From NCBI GenBank assembly GCA_017893485.1, contig CM030358.1, forward strand, positions 153,704,706-153,768,705: DNA of 64,000 nucleotides. Direction: 5' to 3'. The DNA is from Hemerocallis citrina (lineage: Eukaryota > Streptophyta > Magnoliopsida > Asparagales > Asphodelaceae). The position numbers and the translations under genes were made by a program. The notes beneath the pieces are model-generated. The model was not told the origin of the DNA. It ran no database searches and saw only the letters and a program-made list of their open reading frames with translations. This document shows, piece after piece, positions 35,401 through 44,105 of the stretch. Each line of letters opens with the position of its first letter. Position 1 is the first letter of the stretch.

Positions 35401-38400
35401 AATTGAATAGAACAATGAACTGAGACAATCAAATATATTCAACTGTTTTTCATACATAATATACCTTTTTCATTTCCAACATATACAATATACTGTAGTA
35501 CTGGACTTAGATGGCCTTCACTTCTACACTCAATTAGACATTGATAAAGGGGTTGAAAAGGTTTGTAGATGATAAATATAGATCCAATACACTGTGAAAT
35601 AATGGCTAAATCCTTACTAACTGCTCCTGTTGATTAAAACTGCCATAAGAATGAAGATAATATTCACTAAATAGAGAAATAAGTTTTGATCAACCATGAC
35701 TAGAATTCGATTTAGTTACTACAGGTCATCCACAACTACTTTTCAGGATTATATTTTTGCACGTACAGTTAACAAGTAAATTGAAATGAGTATCCACAAC
35801 AGCATTCATGAAGGACATTAAAAATAGCAGTTCTTACGCGCCCAACGAGTACTGAACCTAGTTGAAATGACCCTTTCACTACACCAAAATTCTATAGGGT
35901 GAACGTTGAGGGATTTATATTTATATCTACATGGACTTCAAAAACGTTCACATTATTATATTATACCACGTAAAAGAAACAAAACCAAAATGCAATATAG
36001 CTCAACTAAGGAACACAGCACCATATAGTTCATGCAAAATGCAAGTGATAAACTACCTCATTAGCCCCTGTAGTGTCATCCAGATGAAACTCCATATAAA
36101 CATCATTTTTCCCTTGCAGTTGAGTTTGTGCAACATCTGCTAATGATACTTCAAAAGCTTGCTTTGATCCTACCATAAAAGTTAGCATGTTCCCTGCAAA
36201 TGTCATAATCAAAATGCATGTGAATAAGAAAGTGCAGAATGTGTGATACCTAATAAGAGAATGTACTAGTTCATGCAGCAAGGCAACAGAAGCCAACAAA
36301 ATACAGTAGGTTGAGAGAGAGAGAGAGAATACCATGTAAATCAACTTCTCCCCAGTTCCGACCACTGACAGACAGTTGTTTTTCCTCCGGTGTAATGCCA
36401 ATAAACTTTTGGATAAAACTCGTCAAGGTGTTAATATCCTGTAGGGAATAAAGGATTATAAATCATAAGAAACCTCAAATGCAACTGTGCATATAATTTA
36501 AAAATCTACCATTGTTACTATTAGGGACTATTTGGTTATTTGGTTGGCAGTAATCAATTTATGTAATTCTGACCTTGAAAGATTCTATGGTTTATAATTT
36601 TCATTTTCATATGTTTGGTTGCAAGTAAAATACGTGAGAATCCATCTATTCACAAAGTTAAAAAAATTCTCATGTTTGGATGATAGTAATATTTCCAAAA
36701 AGAGTAGTTTTGCATACTTTCTCGTGTTTGGTCGTAAAGTATTGGGAATCTATCCCAAGCTACTAACATTTATTTGTATGGGGCCCACAACTTCTATTAA
36801 AATAATCTCAATTGTCAAGTTTTCTCCCTAAATCCTCTTCAAAAGAGAGATGGTCTTATCAAATTAATGATGTGGCAGTGGTGGCCCACACATTTACCTA
36901 CCCTTATATAGCGCAACCAAACAAAAGAAAAATAAACACAGTGATGGTAATTATGACAAATGCCGATGTGGCGATCAATTTTATCTAAATTTTCTAACTT
37001 TACTTGCAATCAAACAACCCCTTAGACGATTTTAGTAACAAAAAGAAATTAAAATTTTCACAAAATCATAATTGAATGTTTGCTTTAAGATTTACGCTCA
37101 ATTTGGCATTGCTTTTGGAGCGCACAAACGCTTTTTTAAAGGCCTAAAAGCGGTTTGGGTTAAAAATTAGGTGTTTGGCAACAAAAAAAAATATTACAAA
37201 ACTCGTTTGGGGCAAAGAGATTTTCAAAACCCTTCTTTTTCTCTCCAAAATTCCACCACACCAATTTGAGGCTTTGGGCTAAAAAGCTCTTTTTTAAAGG
37301 GATGTCACAGGTTCAATGCAAGGCTACGTCATAATGTTTACTCAAAAAGGGGGGAAAACTCTTGTTAAAACCTAGACCACACCAAAATATCAAACCAAAT
37401 AATTTGGTTAGGAAACAAATAAGAAGAAATATTTTCACATCTTATTTTCTTCTCATAAATAATTTTTAGACTTACACAAATTTTATAATTCAATTCATGA
37501 TGCCAAAGTCAATATTCAATTTTCTTATGTGATTAAAATTAGAAAAATAAATTTTATGCAATTAATTAGAAATATTAAAATTGAAAAAGAAGCACTGAAA
37601 AAAATTAAAATTTTTTAACATGTCGATTCTTTTACAAGAGGTTTTTTAATTTTTATTATTGGAGAACTTTTATAACATCACAGCAGTTTTGTAAAGAAAA
37701 TTTACCAAACAGTTATTTATAAAGAAACACATTTATCATTTGGACAGCAATTTTACAATTGTTCTTGCCAAATAGATGAAAATGCTTTCAATTTGGTCCA
37801 CTGCAATTTTGGCTCACAGCAATGTTAAACGACGCCTTAGTTATTCTAGAAATTATTATTAATTTTCAAACAATTTTAAGCAGCCAACAGACCAGATACC
37901 AAAATATCTAATACGCAGAGTTCGCGCTCGATATTTCCCAGAATGTCAAAACGAATACCGGAACTGGAAGGCTGATATGGAACCAAACACCAAGTTCTAG
38001 AACCATGATCCATATACAAAAGAGAAAACAAAAGAGAATTTACATCATTTCTTAAAGTGATTTAGAATATAAAAAGAAAATTCATTTTTTTTAACTTTTC
38101 TTAATCACATACACACATACATGGCCATATAAATGAGAAAACATGTACCCTCTAGGGCACATGACAAAGATATCGAAAAGCAGAGCACACTGGATCTGCT
38201 AAAATAATAGCCCTTCGCATGATCTCCTCCAAATTAGATGGGATCATGTTGGGAATATAGTTTTGAGGAGACTGAACAGCCCCCCAGATCTTTTATATGA
38301 TAACAGTCTGACCCTGAAGACCTAAAGGGTATATGATTACTACTTTCATACGTTTAAACAAAAGAGAAGGGACATGTGGGCCCCCAATTTCTTAAAATTA

Positions 38401-40828
38401 GGGACCTCTCTCTGTTTTCAGAAAATCTGGTTTTCTTTAAACCAACAGAAGGGATGGTTTACGAGATCAATGCCTCGTCCTCTTTTTTTCTCTCTATGAA
38501 AGAAGCACTAGTGAAGGCACGATGGTGGTGGCAACAACGGAGGCAGAAAGGGTAATGATGATGAAGACAACGAAAATTACGTCAATGATGCAAACTACAT
38601 GGACAACGGCGACAATGGCGATGAGGTAAGCTTGTTAATTTGTATTTCTTCTGCTGGTCTCCCTAGGCTACTTTTGGTATTTGTTGGCTGATACAGCTGA
38701 TACTTTCAACATAGCCTCCAAGAGTTGACCTACCTTATAGTAGGATTTTGGAGACCACAATACAGATACACAAATATGTACATGCACTTTCATAATATAC
38801 ATAAATAGAAGGAATAAAATATAAATGTAAAATTAACAGATCAATATGGTGAAATTCACAGATGAACAGACCAAGTACTCACTTCAAATGCTTGTAGTAG
38901 AAGTTAAATCAATTGTTTATATTAACTAAAAGTAGTAACACACACACACATATATATATATCCATTGGCTTTTATAAGCAGTTGGTGACGCGTTCTGAGT
39001 TTAGCTACTAAACTCAAAATACATTTTGAGTTTAGCTATTTTTGTTTTCCCATTGTGAGTTTAGCAACTAATATATATATATATATATATATATATAGGA
39101 AAAGGCTCCGTTGCACACTACCTTGGTGCTCACGGCGTGAACACTACTAGTTCGGGCGTTCAAATCGAAAATCCGAACCGTTCACATTGATCTACACATC
39201 TAAATTAGTCTAAATATGTAAAATCAAATCATTTGAAATTCATTTGCCCATCCATCACGCGACTATAAAAACAATGAATTTCAGCCATACAATTTTGTAA
39301 CACTTCAATGAATGGGCAAATGAATTTCAAATTATTTGATTTTACATATTTAGACTAATTTAGATGTGTAGATCAATGTGAACGGTTCGGATTTTCGATT
39401 TGAACGCCCGAACTAGTAGTGTTCACGCCGTGAGCACCAATAGTAGTGTGCAACGGAACCTTTTATATATATATATATATATATATATAGCAGCTAAACT
39501 CGAAAACAAAAATACACAAAACACGTCACCAACTGCTTATAAACGCCAATGGAAATTATTAAATATTTTTAGAAATAACTATACCACTGATTCTAAAAAA
39601 TCAGATACACTGAGAAGGTATTCCCAATGTTTCTCAGAATTCAGATATTGATACCAAAATTAGAAGGGTGAGGGGTGATCCAATACTGAGATTCAGTACC
39701 ACGGTTCAAATAAAAGTTTGCTCTACTGGATATTGATACTATATTAATCTTCATTGTTGTTCCATCTACAGAATAAAGTCAACCACATTATGGCGTTTCA
39801 CCAATATGTACATACTGTTCACAACAATAACAAACACAGCCTAAGTAAGTTAGGAAGAGAAGATAAAGAGGATAACCTGCTCACGAAAACCGATAAACTT
39901 GTAAAGTAACCCATCCGTACTTTTCACTCCCAACTGATAAGCTCTAGGAACTTTCATCCATGTCACACTATCAATATCAGGTTTGTTTAGCTCAACCACC
40001 TTCCCACCTCCCTGCTTCTTCCATGCAATCCCTGCAGCATGCACCTTCAGCTGACCTGGGTTCTGTAAATACCACACAAATGAACATAATCAAGACAATA
40101 TTCAGAGATTACATAGTTAATGTAATCAAAATTAAATGACGACAAATTCAGTAGACTAATCCAAACAACCGGCAGATGTATCATTAACAGATTAACTAAA
40201 CCGGGTAAACACTACCCCATCCTCATAGAATAGGCTTCAGAACTGAAATTTAATTGATACCAGAAGATTGTAAATCACAAGGTTCAAAATTTCATTGCAT
40301 TCTCGAACAAACAAACCCAAATCCTAGAACATGAGATACCACAAGGCAGTAAATTTCACAACTTCAATCAATGGGCCTACGAAAGATAACAACAAAAGAA
40401 CCCACCTTTCTATTCTCAAACTACCCTAGTCTTGTTCAATACTAATCCCATCCAAACCCATTAAACACGACTTCATTATCCTAACGGGACTCCCAAGCAA
40501 ACCACATAACAATGAAATAACGCCCAGATGCCAATTTCTAATAACCCTAATAAATGGCGGATGGCAATATCGTAATAACTTGAAACATTATGAAAAGAGG
40601 GGAAACCAAAAAAAATTGAAGAAATGGGTCTGATCCCAAACCCGAATGATGGGTTCTAGGAGGTCTAGAACATTCAATCCGTAACAGAATAAGAAACTGA
40701 ATCAAAAAAATCGAGAATTTTTATGAGAGAGAAAGATACAGAGAGAGAGAGGGAGAGAGAGAGAGAGAGATTACAGTTCCGCCGCGACCGCCGAGGAGGA
40801 TATTGTTGAAGAGATGGCTGTCCGCCAT
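26310..40828 (-). CDS. SSRP1: FACT complex subunit SSRP1, 16 coding exons
   Basis: SSRP1 pairs with SPT16 in the nuclear FACT complex, which loosens and reassembles H2A-H2B on nucleosomes during transcription and replication. The exons at 40828-40775, 40062-39877, 36438-36333, 36193-36057, 33746-33663, 33582-33488, 33375-33267, 33174-33088, 32995-32903, 30199-30002, 29614-29463, 29381-29234, 29144-29049, 28774-28592, 27418-27340 and 26440-26310 have GT-AG borders and compatible phases. They total 1,938 bases: 645 codons plus TAA, close to the usual plant length of about 640-650. Order: POB3/SSRP1 N-terminal and recognition domains, Rtt106-like middle domain, acidic stretch (about residues 460-512), basic linker, HMG box (about 556-625) and a [11 protein letters not shown] tail. 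No stop or frameshift was found, so it is very probably functional. Confidence 0.95.
26486..26689 (+). mobile_element. tRNA-derived SINE in SSRP1 intron 15
   Basis: It is flanked by the 14-base direct repeat AACATGCGCTGATT (26472-26485 and 26690-26703). The head has the RNA polymerase III A box-like GATGGCCTAGTGGTGAGAA and the B box GGTTCAATCCC. The tail is AATCAAAAAA. It resembles the Au-type SINE family of plants in overall design; the family name is inference. Confidence 0.88.
27340..27418 (-). CDS. SSRP1: SSRP1 exon 15 (HMG box middle)
   Basis: It encodes [20 protein letters not shown] and KWKKMT, helix 2 of the HMG box, and ends one base into an alanine codon. Confidence 0.94.
27419..28591. 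other. SSRP1 intron 14
   Basis: It is AT-rich with no recognised element. Short open frames are present without known domains. Confidence 0.6.
28592..28774 (-). CDS. SSRP1: SSRP1 exon 14 (basic linker and HMG box start)
   Basis: It encodes a lysine-rich linker (KKKKPKKKK, a likely nuclear localisation signal) and the first helix of the HMG box, [19 protein letters not shown]. Confidence 0.95.
29049..29144 (-). CDS. SSRP1: SSRP1 exon 13 (acidic)
   Basis: It encodes 32 residues, [19 protein letters not shown] to ESGGEK, the acidic segment of the protein. The chosen donor is the GT of GTAGTAGG; an alternative donor in this intron start is not obvious. Confidence 0.88.
29234..29381 (-). CDS. 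SSRP1: SSRP1 exon 12
   Basis: It encodes [14 protein letters not shown] and the start of the acidic stretch, DEDSDEE. It reads straight into exon 13 in phase 0. Confidence 0.94.
29463..29614 (-). CDS. SSRP1: SSRP1 exon 11
   Basis: It encodes [13 protein letters not shown] and [20 protein letters not shown], ending two bases into a serine codon. Confidence 0.95.
29681..29720. repeat. Run of C (40 bases, one T) in SSRP1 intron 10
   Basis: 17 C, one T and 22 C in a row on the plus strand, so G on the SSRP1 sense strand. Confidence 0.85.
30002..30199 (-). CDS. SSRP1: SSRP1 exon 10
   Basis: It encodes [20 protein letters not shown] and [20 protein letters not shown], part of the Rtt106-like PH domain, 66 residues in phase 0. 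Confidence 0.95.
30341..30928 (+). mobile_element. Nonautonomous Helitron in SSRP1 intron 9
   Basis: It begins TCTATATAATAAAACACAAA after an A and ends CTAG before a T. The hairpin GTGCC-ATAG-GCAC lies about 20 bases before the end. It includes a C19 run at 30468-30486. Confidence 0.6.
31168..31382 (+). mobile_element. Second short Helitron in SSRP1 intron 9
   Basis: It begins TCTAATAATTATAACTAG after an A and ends TAATGCACGTGCAAATATAT plus CTAG before a T. The palindrome GCACGTGC serves as a possible terminal hairpin. It is 215 bases long without coding capacity. Confidence 0.5.
31451..31660. repeat. Small palindromic element with a partial duplication
   Basis: TGCTAGTTGTACT at 31451 is inverted as AGTACAACTAGCA at 31532, forming a stem of a 94-base MITE-like unit. 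A 45-base segment starting at 31532 is repeated at 31616 with one or two changes. Confidence 0.55.
31747..32127. mobile_element. Mutator-type MITE in SSRP1 intron 9
   Basis: Terminal inverted repeats start GAGGAAAGGGAACTTG on the left and, in reverse complement, GAGGAAAGGGAGCCTC on the right. An 11-base direct repeat, ATTTTCTAAAT, flanks it (31736-31746 and 32128-32138). Duplications of 9-11 bases are typical of Mutator-like elements. Confidence 0.7.
32139..32902. other. Remainder of SSRP1 intron 9
   Basis: No element could be delimited. ACCATAGCTCCAATAAAG and TTGGAGCCAAACAC are weakly inverted and may be ends of another decayed MITE. Confidence 0.4.
32903..32995 (-). CDS. SSRP1: SSRP1 exon 9
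   Basis: It encodes [18 protein letters not shown] and KDKLEPSYK, 31 residues. The 2.7-kb intron 9 follows. Confidence 0.93.
33088..33174 (-). CDS. SSRP1: SSRP1 exon 8
   Basis: It encodes [19 protein letters not shown] and LYPHIILQ, 29 residues in phase 0. Confidence 0.94.
33267..33375 (-). CDS. SSRP1: SSRP1 exon 7
   Basis: It encodes [20 protein letters not shown] and VVRLFLLPK, the strongly conserved start of the middle domain. Confidence 0.95.
33488..33582 (-). CDS. SSRP1: SSRP1 exon 6
   Basis: It encodes [12 protein letters not shown] to FDGIAILTP and ends two bases into an arginine codon that exon 7 completes. Confidence 0.93.
33663..33746 (-). CDS. SSRP1: SSRP1 exon 5
   Basis: It encodes 28 residues, [15 protein letters not shown] to SHPPAQ, in phase 0 at both borders. 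Confidence 0.93.
34114..34797. mobile_element. hAT-type MITE in SSRP1 intron 4
   Basis: The left end is CAGTGTTCTAAATGGC and the right end in reverse complement is CAAGGTTGTAAACGGC. The 8-base target duplication is CACGCTGC/CACGTTGC with one change. Both subterminal parts are full of GCCTAGGCGGC-like repeats. There is no transposase. Confidence 0.8.
34868..35090 (+). mobile_element. Possible SINE remnant in SSRP1 intron 4
   Basis: TGGTGTAGTGGCAGG (A box-like) is followed 30 bases later by TATTCGAGTCCC (B box-like). A second head, TGGTGTAATGGCAGG, appears at about 35072. No target duplication was found. Confidence 0.35.
35091..36056. other. Remainder of SSRP1 intron 4
   Basis: AT-rich, no recognised element or gene. 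Confidence 0.5.
36057..36193 (-). CDS. SSRP1: SSRP1 exon 4
   Basis: It encodes [20 protein letters not shown] and DDTTGANE, the most conserved part of the N-terminal half. Confidence 0.95.
36333..36438 (-). CDS. SSRP1: SSRP1 exon 3
   Basis: It encodes [32 protein letters not shown] and ends one base into a glycine codon. It follows the 3.4-kb intron 2. Confidence 0.93.
36522..37024. mobile_element. hAT-like MITE in SSRP1 intron 2
   Basis: The left end TAGGGACTATTTGGTTATTT and the reverse complement of the right end CTAAGGGGTTGTTTGATTGC are imperfect inverted repeats, with AGTAA on both subtermini. Repeated ATGTTTGG and GTGTTTGG words occur inside. The target duplication is unclear, so PIF is an alternative. 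Confidence 0.5.
37082..37836. mobile_element. Possible second decayed MITE in SSRP1 intron 2
   Basis: GGCATTGCTTTTGGAGC near 37103 and, in reverse complement of the right end, AACATTGCTGTGAGCC are similar. The middle (37300-37390) contains GTCACAGGTTCAATGC, a possible fragment of a SINE B box. Borders are uncertain. Confidence 0.35.
38523..38629 (+). other. Possible captured exon fragment in SSRP1 intron 2
   Basis: The plus strand reads an acidic, Asn/Asp-rich stretch ([17 protein letters not shown]) followed by DNGDNGDE and then GTAAGC, a good donor sequence. It is antisense to SSRP1. No parent gene can be named; chance is possible. Confidence 0.3.
38962..39552. mobile_element. Palindromic MITE in SSRP1 intron 2 (outer)
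   Basis: CCATTGGCTTTTATAAGCAG and GTTGGTGACGCGTT on the left are inverted on the right as CACGTCACCAACTGCTTATA and ..GCCAATGG. The right arm also has GCTAAACTCG against GAGTTTAGC on the left. The middle is replaced by another palindrome set in a (TA)n run. Confidence 0.7.
39097..39464. mobile_element. Inner palindromic MITE nested in the outer one
   Basis: AAAAGGCTCCGTTGCACAC on the left pairs with GTGTGCAACGGAACCTTTT on the right, and the arms continue for about 150 bases through GTGAACACTACTAGTTCGGG to CATTTGCCCAT. It is flanked on both sides by (TA)n. Overall form resembles Stowaway or Mutator foldback MITEs; the class is open. Confidence 0.75.
39877..40062 (-). CDS. SSRP1: SSRP1 exon 2
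   Basis: It encodes 62 residues from [20 protein letters not shown] to YKFIGFREQ, the POB3-like N-terminal PH fold used in FACT dimer formation. Both borders are in phase 0. Confidence 0.95.
40063..40774. other. SSRP1 intron 1
   Basis: It starts with a (CT)n run near the donor and is otherwise AT-rich without recognised element. Confidence 0.6.
40775..40828 (-). CDS. SSRP1: SSRP1 exon 1
   Basis: It encodes [18 protein letters not shown]. The ATG lies in the good context GGCCATGGCG and matches the usual plant SSRP1 N-terminus. The exon ends at a GTAATC donor in phase 0. Confidence 0.93.
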
Positions 40829-40930
40829 GGCCGCTGGTTTTAGAGAGAGAAAGAGGAAGAAAAAGAAGACGAAGAAGAAGAAGAAGAGAGTGAGGAGTTA
40901 GCTTCGTTTTAAGCTTCGTTTTAAACTTTT

Positions 40931-40932
<2 letters not shown>
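40829..40932 (-). promoter_or_regulatory. SSRP1: SSRP1 5' UTR and core promoter region
   Basis: Read on the minus strand this is pyrimidine-rich (CTTCTTCTTCTTCTTCGTCT), which is common in plant leader and Y-patch regions. A 12-base unit, AAAACGAAGCTT, is repeated twice just upstream of it. No clear TATA box is seen. The region is limited upstream by the G37 run. Confidence 0.5.

Positions 40933-40969
<37 letters not shown>
40933..40969. repeat. Run of 37 G next to the SSRP1 leader
   Basis: There are 37 consecutive G on the plus strand, 105 bases upstream of the SSRP1 ATG. The run could form a G-quadruplex on the template strand. Its exact length may be a sequencing or assembly error. Confidence 0.8.
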
Positions 40970-40994
40970 CGCGTGGATTTGGATTTTTCCCCCC

Positions 40995-41764
40995 GAACTG
41001 ACCCACTTTTCGAAACTAATTCTCATGACCCAGTTTCCAAACTAATTCCGATGATAAACCAGTCCACAATGGCCGTGATACCGAACTGCGGCCGCTTTAA
41101 ATTTGAGGCCACAGTTTAAAACTGCGACATAAGTATATATCATACATCTTTGACTAATAGACTTCGAGACTCGAAAAAAAAAATCTATGTGTCAAATGTG
41201 AAAAATACAATGTCGTTGTTGGATACTGTGGCATCGATATAACATAGGCTGCAATACCTGACTGCAGCCTCTTCGATTTCGAGGCCGCAGTTCACAACTG
41301 CGACCTAAGTACATATCATACAACTATGGCTAACAGACTTCGAGACTTGGAAAAAAAATTCTTAAATGTAAAATGTAAAAAATATGAGGTCATAGTCGGG
41401 TACTGCGACCTCGATATAACATGGGTCGTCGTTCACAACTGCGACCTCAATTATATGCTTCGTAGAACACAGTTTTTAGCATATAACTAAGGCCGCAGGG
41501 TGCGGCCTCTGTTATATCAAGGTCGATGTACCCAACTATGGCATCATATTTTCACATTTTACATTTGGAAAAAAAAAATTCCAAGTCTCGGAGCCTATTA
41601 GCTAAAGATATATGATATGTACTTAGGCCGCAGTTGGGTACTGTGACATCGAAATCGAATAGGCCACAGTTCGGTACCGTGACCTATGGGGACTAAGTCT
41701 ATCCTCAGAATTAGTTTGAAAACTGGGCTATATTGGAAATTAGTTCAAAAAAGTGGGTCAGTCC
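40995..41764. mobile_element. Long inverted-repeat MITE upstream of SSRP1
   Basis: GAACTGACCCACTTTTCGAA and the reverse complement of the right end, GGACTGACCCACTTTTTTGA, begin arms that remain alignable for about 200 bases, through CAGTTT..AAACTAATTC, TACCGAACTG, and CATATCATA..CTTT. Between them the motif AACTGCGGCC/GGCCGCAGTT recurs many times. There is no transposase. It is probably Mutator-derived; that class is inference. Confidence 0.65.
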
Positions 41765-42028
41765 GTGGATTTGCAGCCTAGTTAAGGATCCGATTGAGTG
41801 GATAGGCTAAATAGACCGGAGCCCTAGAGTTTCACTTACGGGCCCGATTGAGGAGATGGGCTAGAGTTCAGTTATAGACCCGTTATGACGGACTTTACAG
41901 CTAATAATTTGAGCCCATCCCAATAAATTTTTTTTTGAGGTTAGAGCCCATCCCAATATTGGGATAATAATATTTGAAGGGGTGTTCGATTAATCTTTTT
42001 TGGCAAATTTGTATTTTGAATCCACTAA
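41765..42028. other. Spacer between two MITEs
   Basis: No feature recognised. GAGCCCATCCCAATA occurs twice, 39 bases apart. Confidence 0.5.
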
Positions 42029-42939
42029 GAGCATCCACAGTCGTTCAATGTAAAAAATGGCAAAATGCATATTTTGCCCATTCAATTCGACGAAACGCTG
42101 CAGTCGTCGAATGGCAAAAAAATGTATAAGTTCGTTCAAAAAGAAACAGACGAAACATGATGTTTCGTCTGTAATTAAAAAAATAATTTAGACCGAGAAA
42201 ATATTAATAAAAAAATACGGGACGAAACATGATGTTTCGTCCCAAAAAAGGGGAAAACAGAAAGTTTTTTTTTGCAAAAAAAAATTTGCAAAAACAAATT
42301 TTAAAAAATAGTTTGTAAATAATATTTGCAAAAACAATTTTAAAATTTGCAAAATAAATTTAAAAATTTGTAAAAAAAATTTAAAATTTTACAAAATGTT
42401 CCAAAAAAATCACCGTAGCCGGACGAAACATGGTGATTTGTCTGGATTTGACGGAAGTTTTTTTTGCAAAAAAAATTGCAAAAATTTTTTTAAAAATAAA
42501 TTGTAAATTTTTTTTGCAAAATCAATTTAGATAATTGCAAAAAAAAAATAAAATTTACAAAATTAATTTTTAAAATTATTTTTTTAAAAAAATTGGATTG
42601 GGACAAAGCATGATGTTTCGTCTCACATTGGGACGAAACATCATGTTCATTCCCACGCTTAAATTCATTTAACGGTTATTTTATTTGGTTTTTTTTTTTT
42701 AACTTCGGACGAAACATTGGTGTTTCGTCCGATCAATTAAAATAATAATTAAATAATCCAGACGAAACATGATGTTTGATGTTTCGTCTGCTATAATATT
42801 CATTTTGCTATATGGAATGCTACTTTTCTCTTTCTACTGTAGTCAATTTGTCAAAAAATGATAAAATAGCTCACGACTGTGTGAGCTACAGTAAAAAAAA
42901 TGGGAAAAATGACAAATAAGCAAACGACTGTGGATGCTC
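42029..42939. mobile_element. PIF/Harbinger-type nonautonomous element
   Basis: A perfect 17-base terminal inverted repeat, GAGCATCCACAGTCGTT, is flanked by TAA on both sides (42026-42028, 42940-42942), typical for Tourist-like elements. Inside, ACGAAACATGATGTTTCGT and variants recur about six times between A/T-rich stretches. No transposase frame is present. Confidence 0.88.
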
Positions 42940-42942
42940 TAA

Positions 42943-43200
42943 GAGTGTACATGGAAATCAAAATCGAAATCGAATTTTTGTGATGATCGTCACGCCATGC
43001 GTGGGAAGTTTGTTAATTCTCATTTAATTGTTTATTTTGAATAATGAGGTTCAGTTAGCTAGCACTATCAAAGCGGACGCTCGAGACGTTGAAGAACGTG
43101 AATCGATTGTAAAAGAAGTAATGATATGTGTACAGTATAGATGTTTTTGAGTTAGCTGGAATATTTATAGTGATCACATGTGTAGATTGTAGATGTTTTT
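42943..43200. other. Spacer without recognised gene
   Basis: Only AGATGTTTTTGAGTTAGCT and a later variant are repeated. Confidence 0.5.
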
Positions 43201-43405
43201 AAGTTAGCTACTTAACTGCAAGATCCAATTCGGTATATTTATAGAATCCAAGCCAAAAAATGGAGTTGGAGTTTCATTGTCAATTTTTTTTTTTTTTTTT
43301 TTTTTGGAAGGTTTTTAAGTTAGCTGCAAGATCCAATTCGGTATATTTATAGAATCCAAGCCAAAAAATGGAGTTGGAGTTTCATTGTCAAGTCTTTTTT
43401 TTTTT
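43201..43405. repeat. Direct duplication at the LINE 3' junction
   Basis: A segment with GCAAGATCCAATTCGGTATA and GGAGTTGGAGTTTCATTGTC occurs at 43219-43284 and 43327-43392. Each copy is followed by a T run (22 and 12 T) and GGAA(A)GG. The T runs are the poly(A) tails of a minus-strand LINE, so one copy may be a duplicated junction or a large target duplication. Confidence 0.65.
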
Positions 43406-43757
43406 TGGAAAGGAAAAGGTGGAGTATGGCCACCCTGTTTTATTAATAAGGAGTTAATAAAACAAACTCAGAGTACTGAGCCAAGTACAGAGTCCTACAA
43501 TACATACAAAGAAAACACAAATCCTCCCGAGCATGAGGGGTGGGACAAAAAAAGAGAGATCAAATCATACATGCATCCATCAAAAGTACAACAGAGCATC
43601 TAACTCCCCCCAAAAAAACCCCGGCGTGGTGGTGATCGATCACCAGTAAAGGGCTAGAAGAACAGAACAAGCTCGTCTCTCAGTCGAGCGTCGGCCTGAT
43701 CTCAACTTCATCGTCGTCGTACTCCTTCACCTGGAAGACACTGGCAATCCTCCCTCG

Positions 43758-44105
43758 AGGACTTGCTGCAGCAGCAATAGCCCAGAAAAAAATAAGATGC
43801 ATAATGTGAATCAAATTACCAGAAATACTATTACTAGTCCCACGAAAGTAACAATTATTCCTATCTAGCCAAAGGACCCAAGTTATAGCAGCGATAGCGA
43901 TAAACTAGGCTTCTCTCATAGACCGTCTCTTAGGACTTGCTGTAGCAGCAATAGCCCAGAAAAAAATAAGATGCATAATGTGAATCAAATTACCAGAAAT
44001 ACTATTACTAGTCCCACGAAAGTAACAATTATTCCTATCTAGCCAAAGGACCCAAGTTATAGCAGCGATAGCGATAAACTAGGCTTCTCTCACAGACCGT
44101 CTCTT
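43758..44105. repeat. 174-bp tandem duplication in the LINE 3' part
   Basis: Positions 43759-43932 and 43933-44106 are nearly identical, starting GGACTTGCTG and containing AGCAATAGCCCAGAAAAAAA. It covers the end of the zf-RVT frame, so the terminal codons occur twice. Confidence 0.9.

Noticed and set aside
40674..41119. Proline-rich or glycine-rich open frames around 40.9 kb
   Set aside because: They come from the homopolymer G run and the leader and intron 1 of SSRP1.
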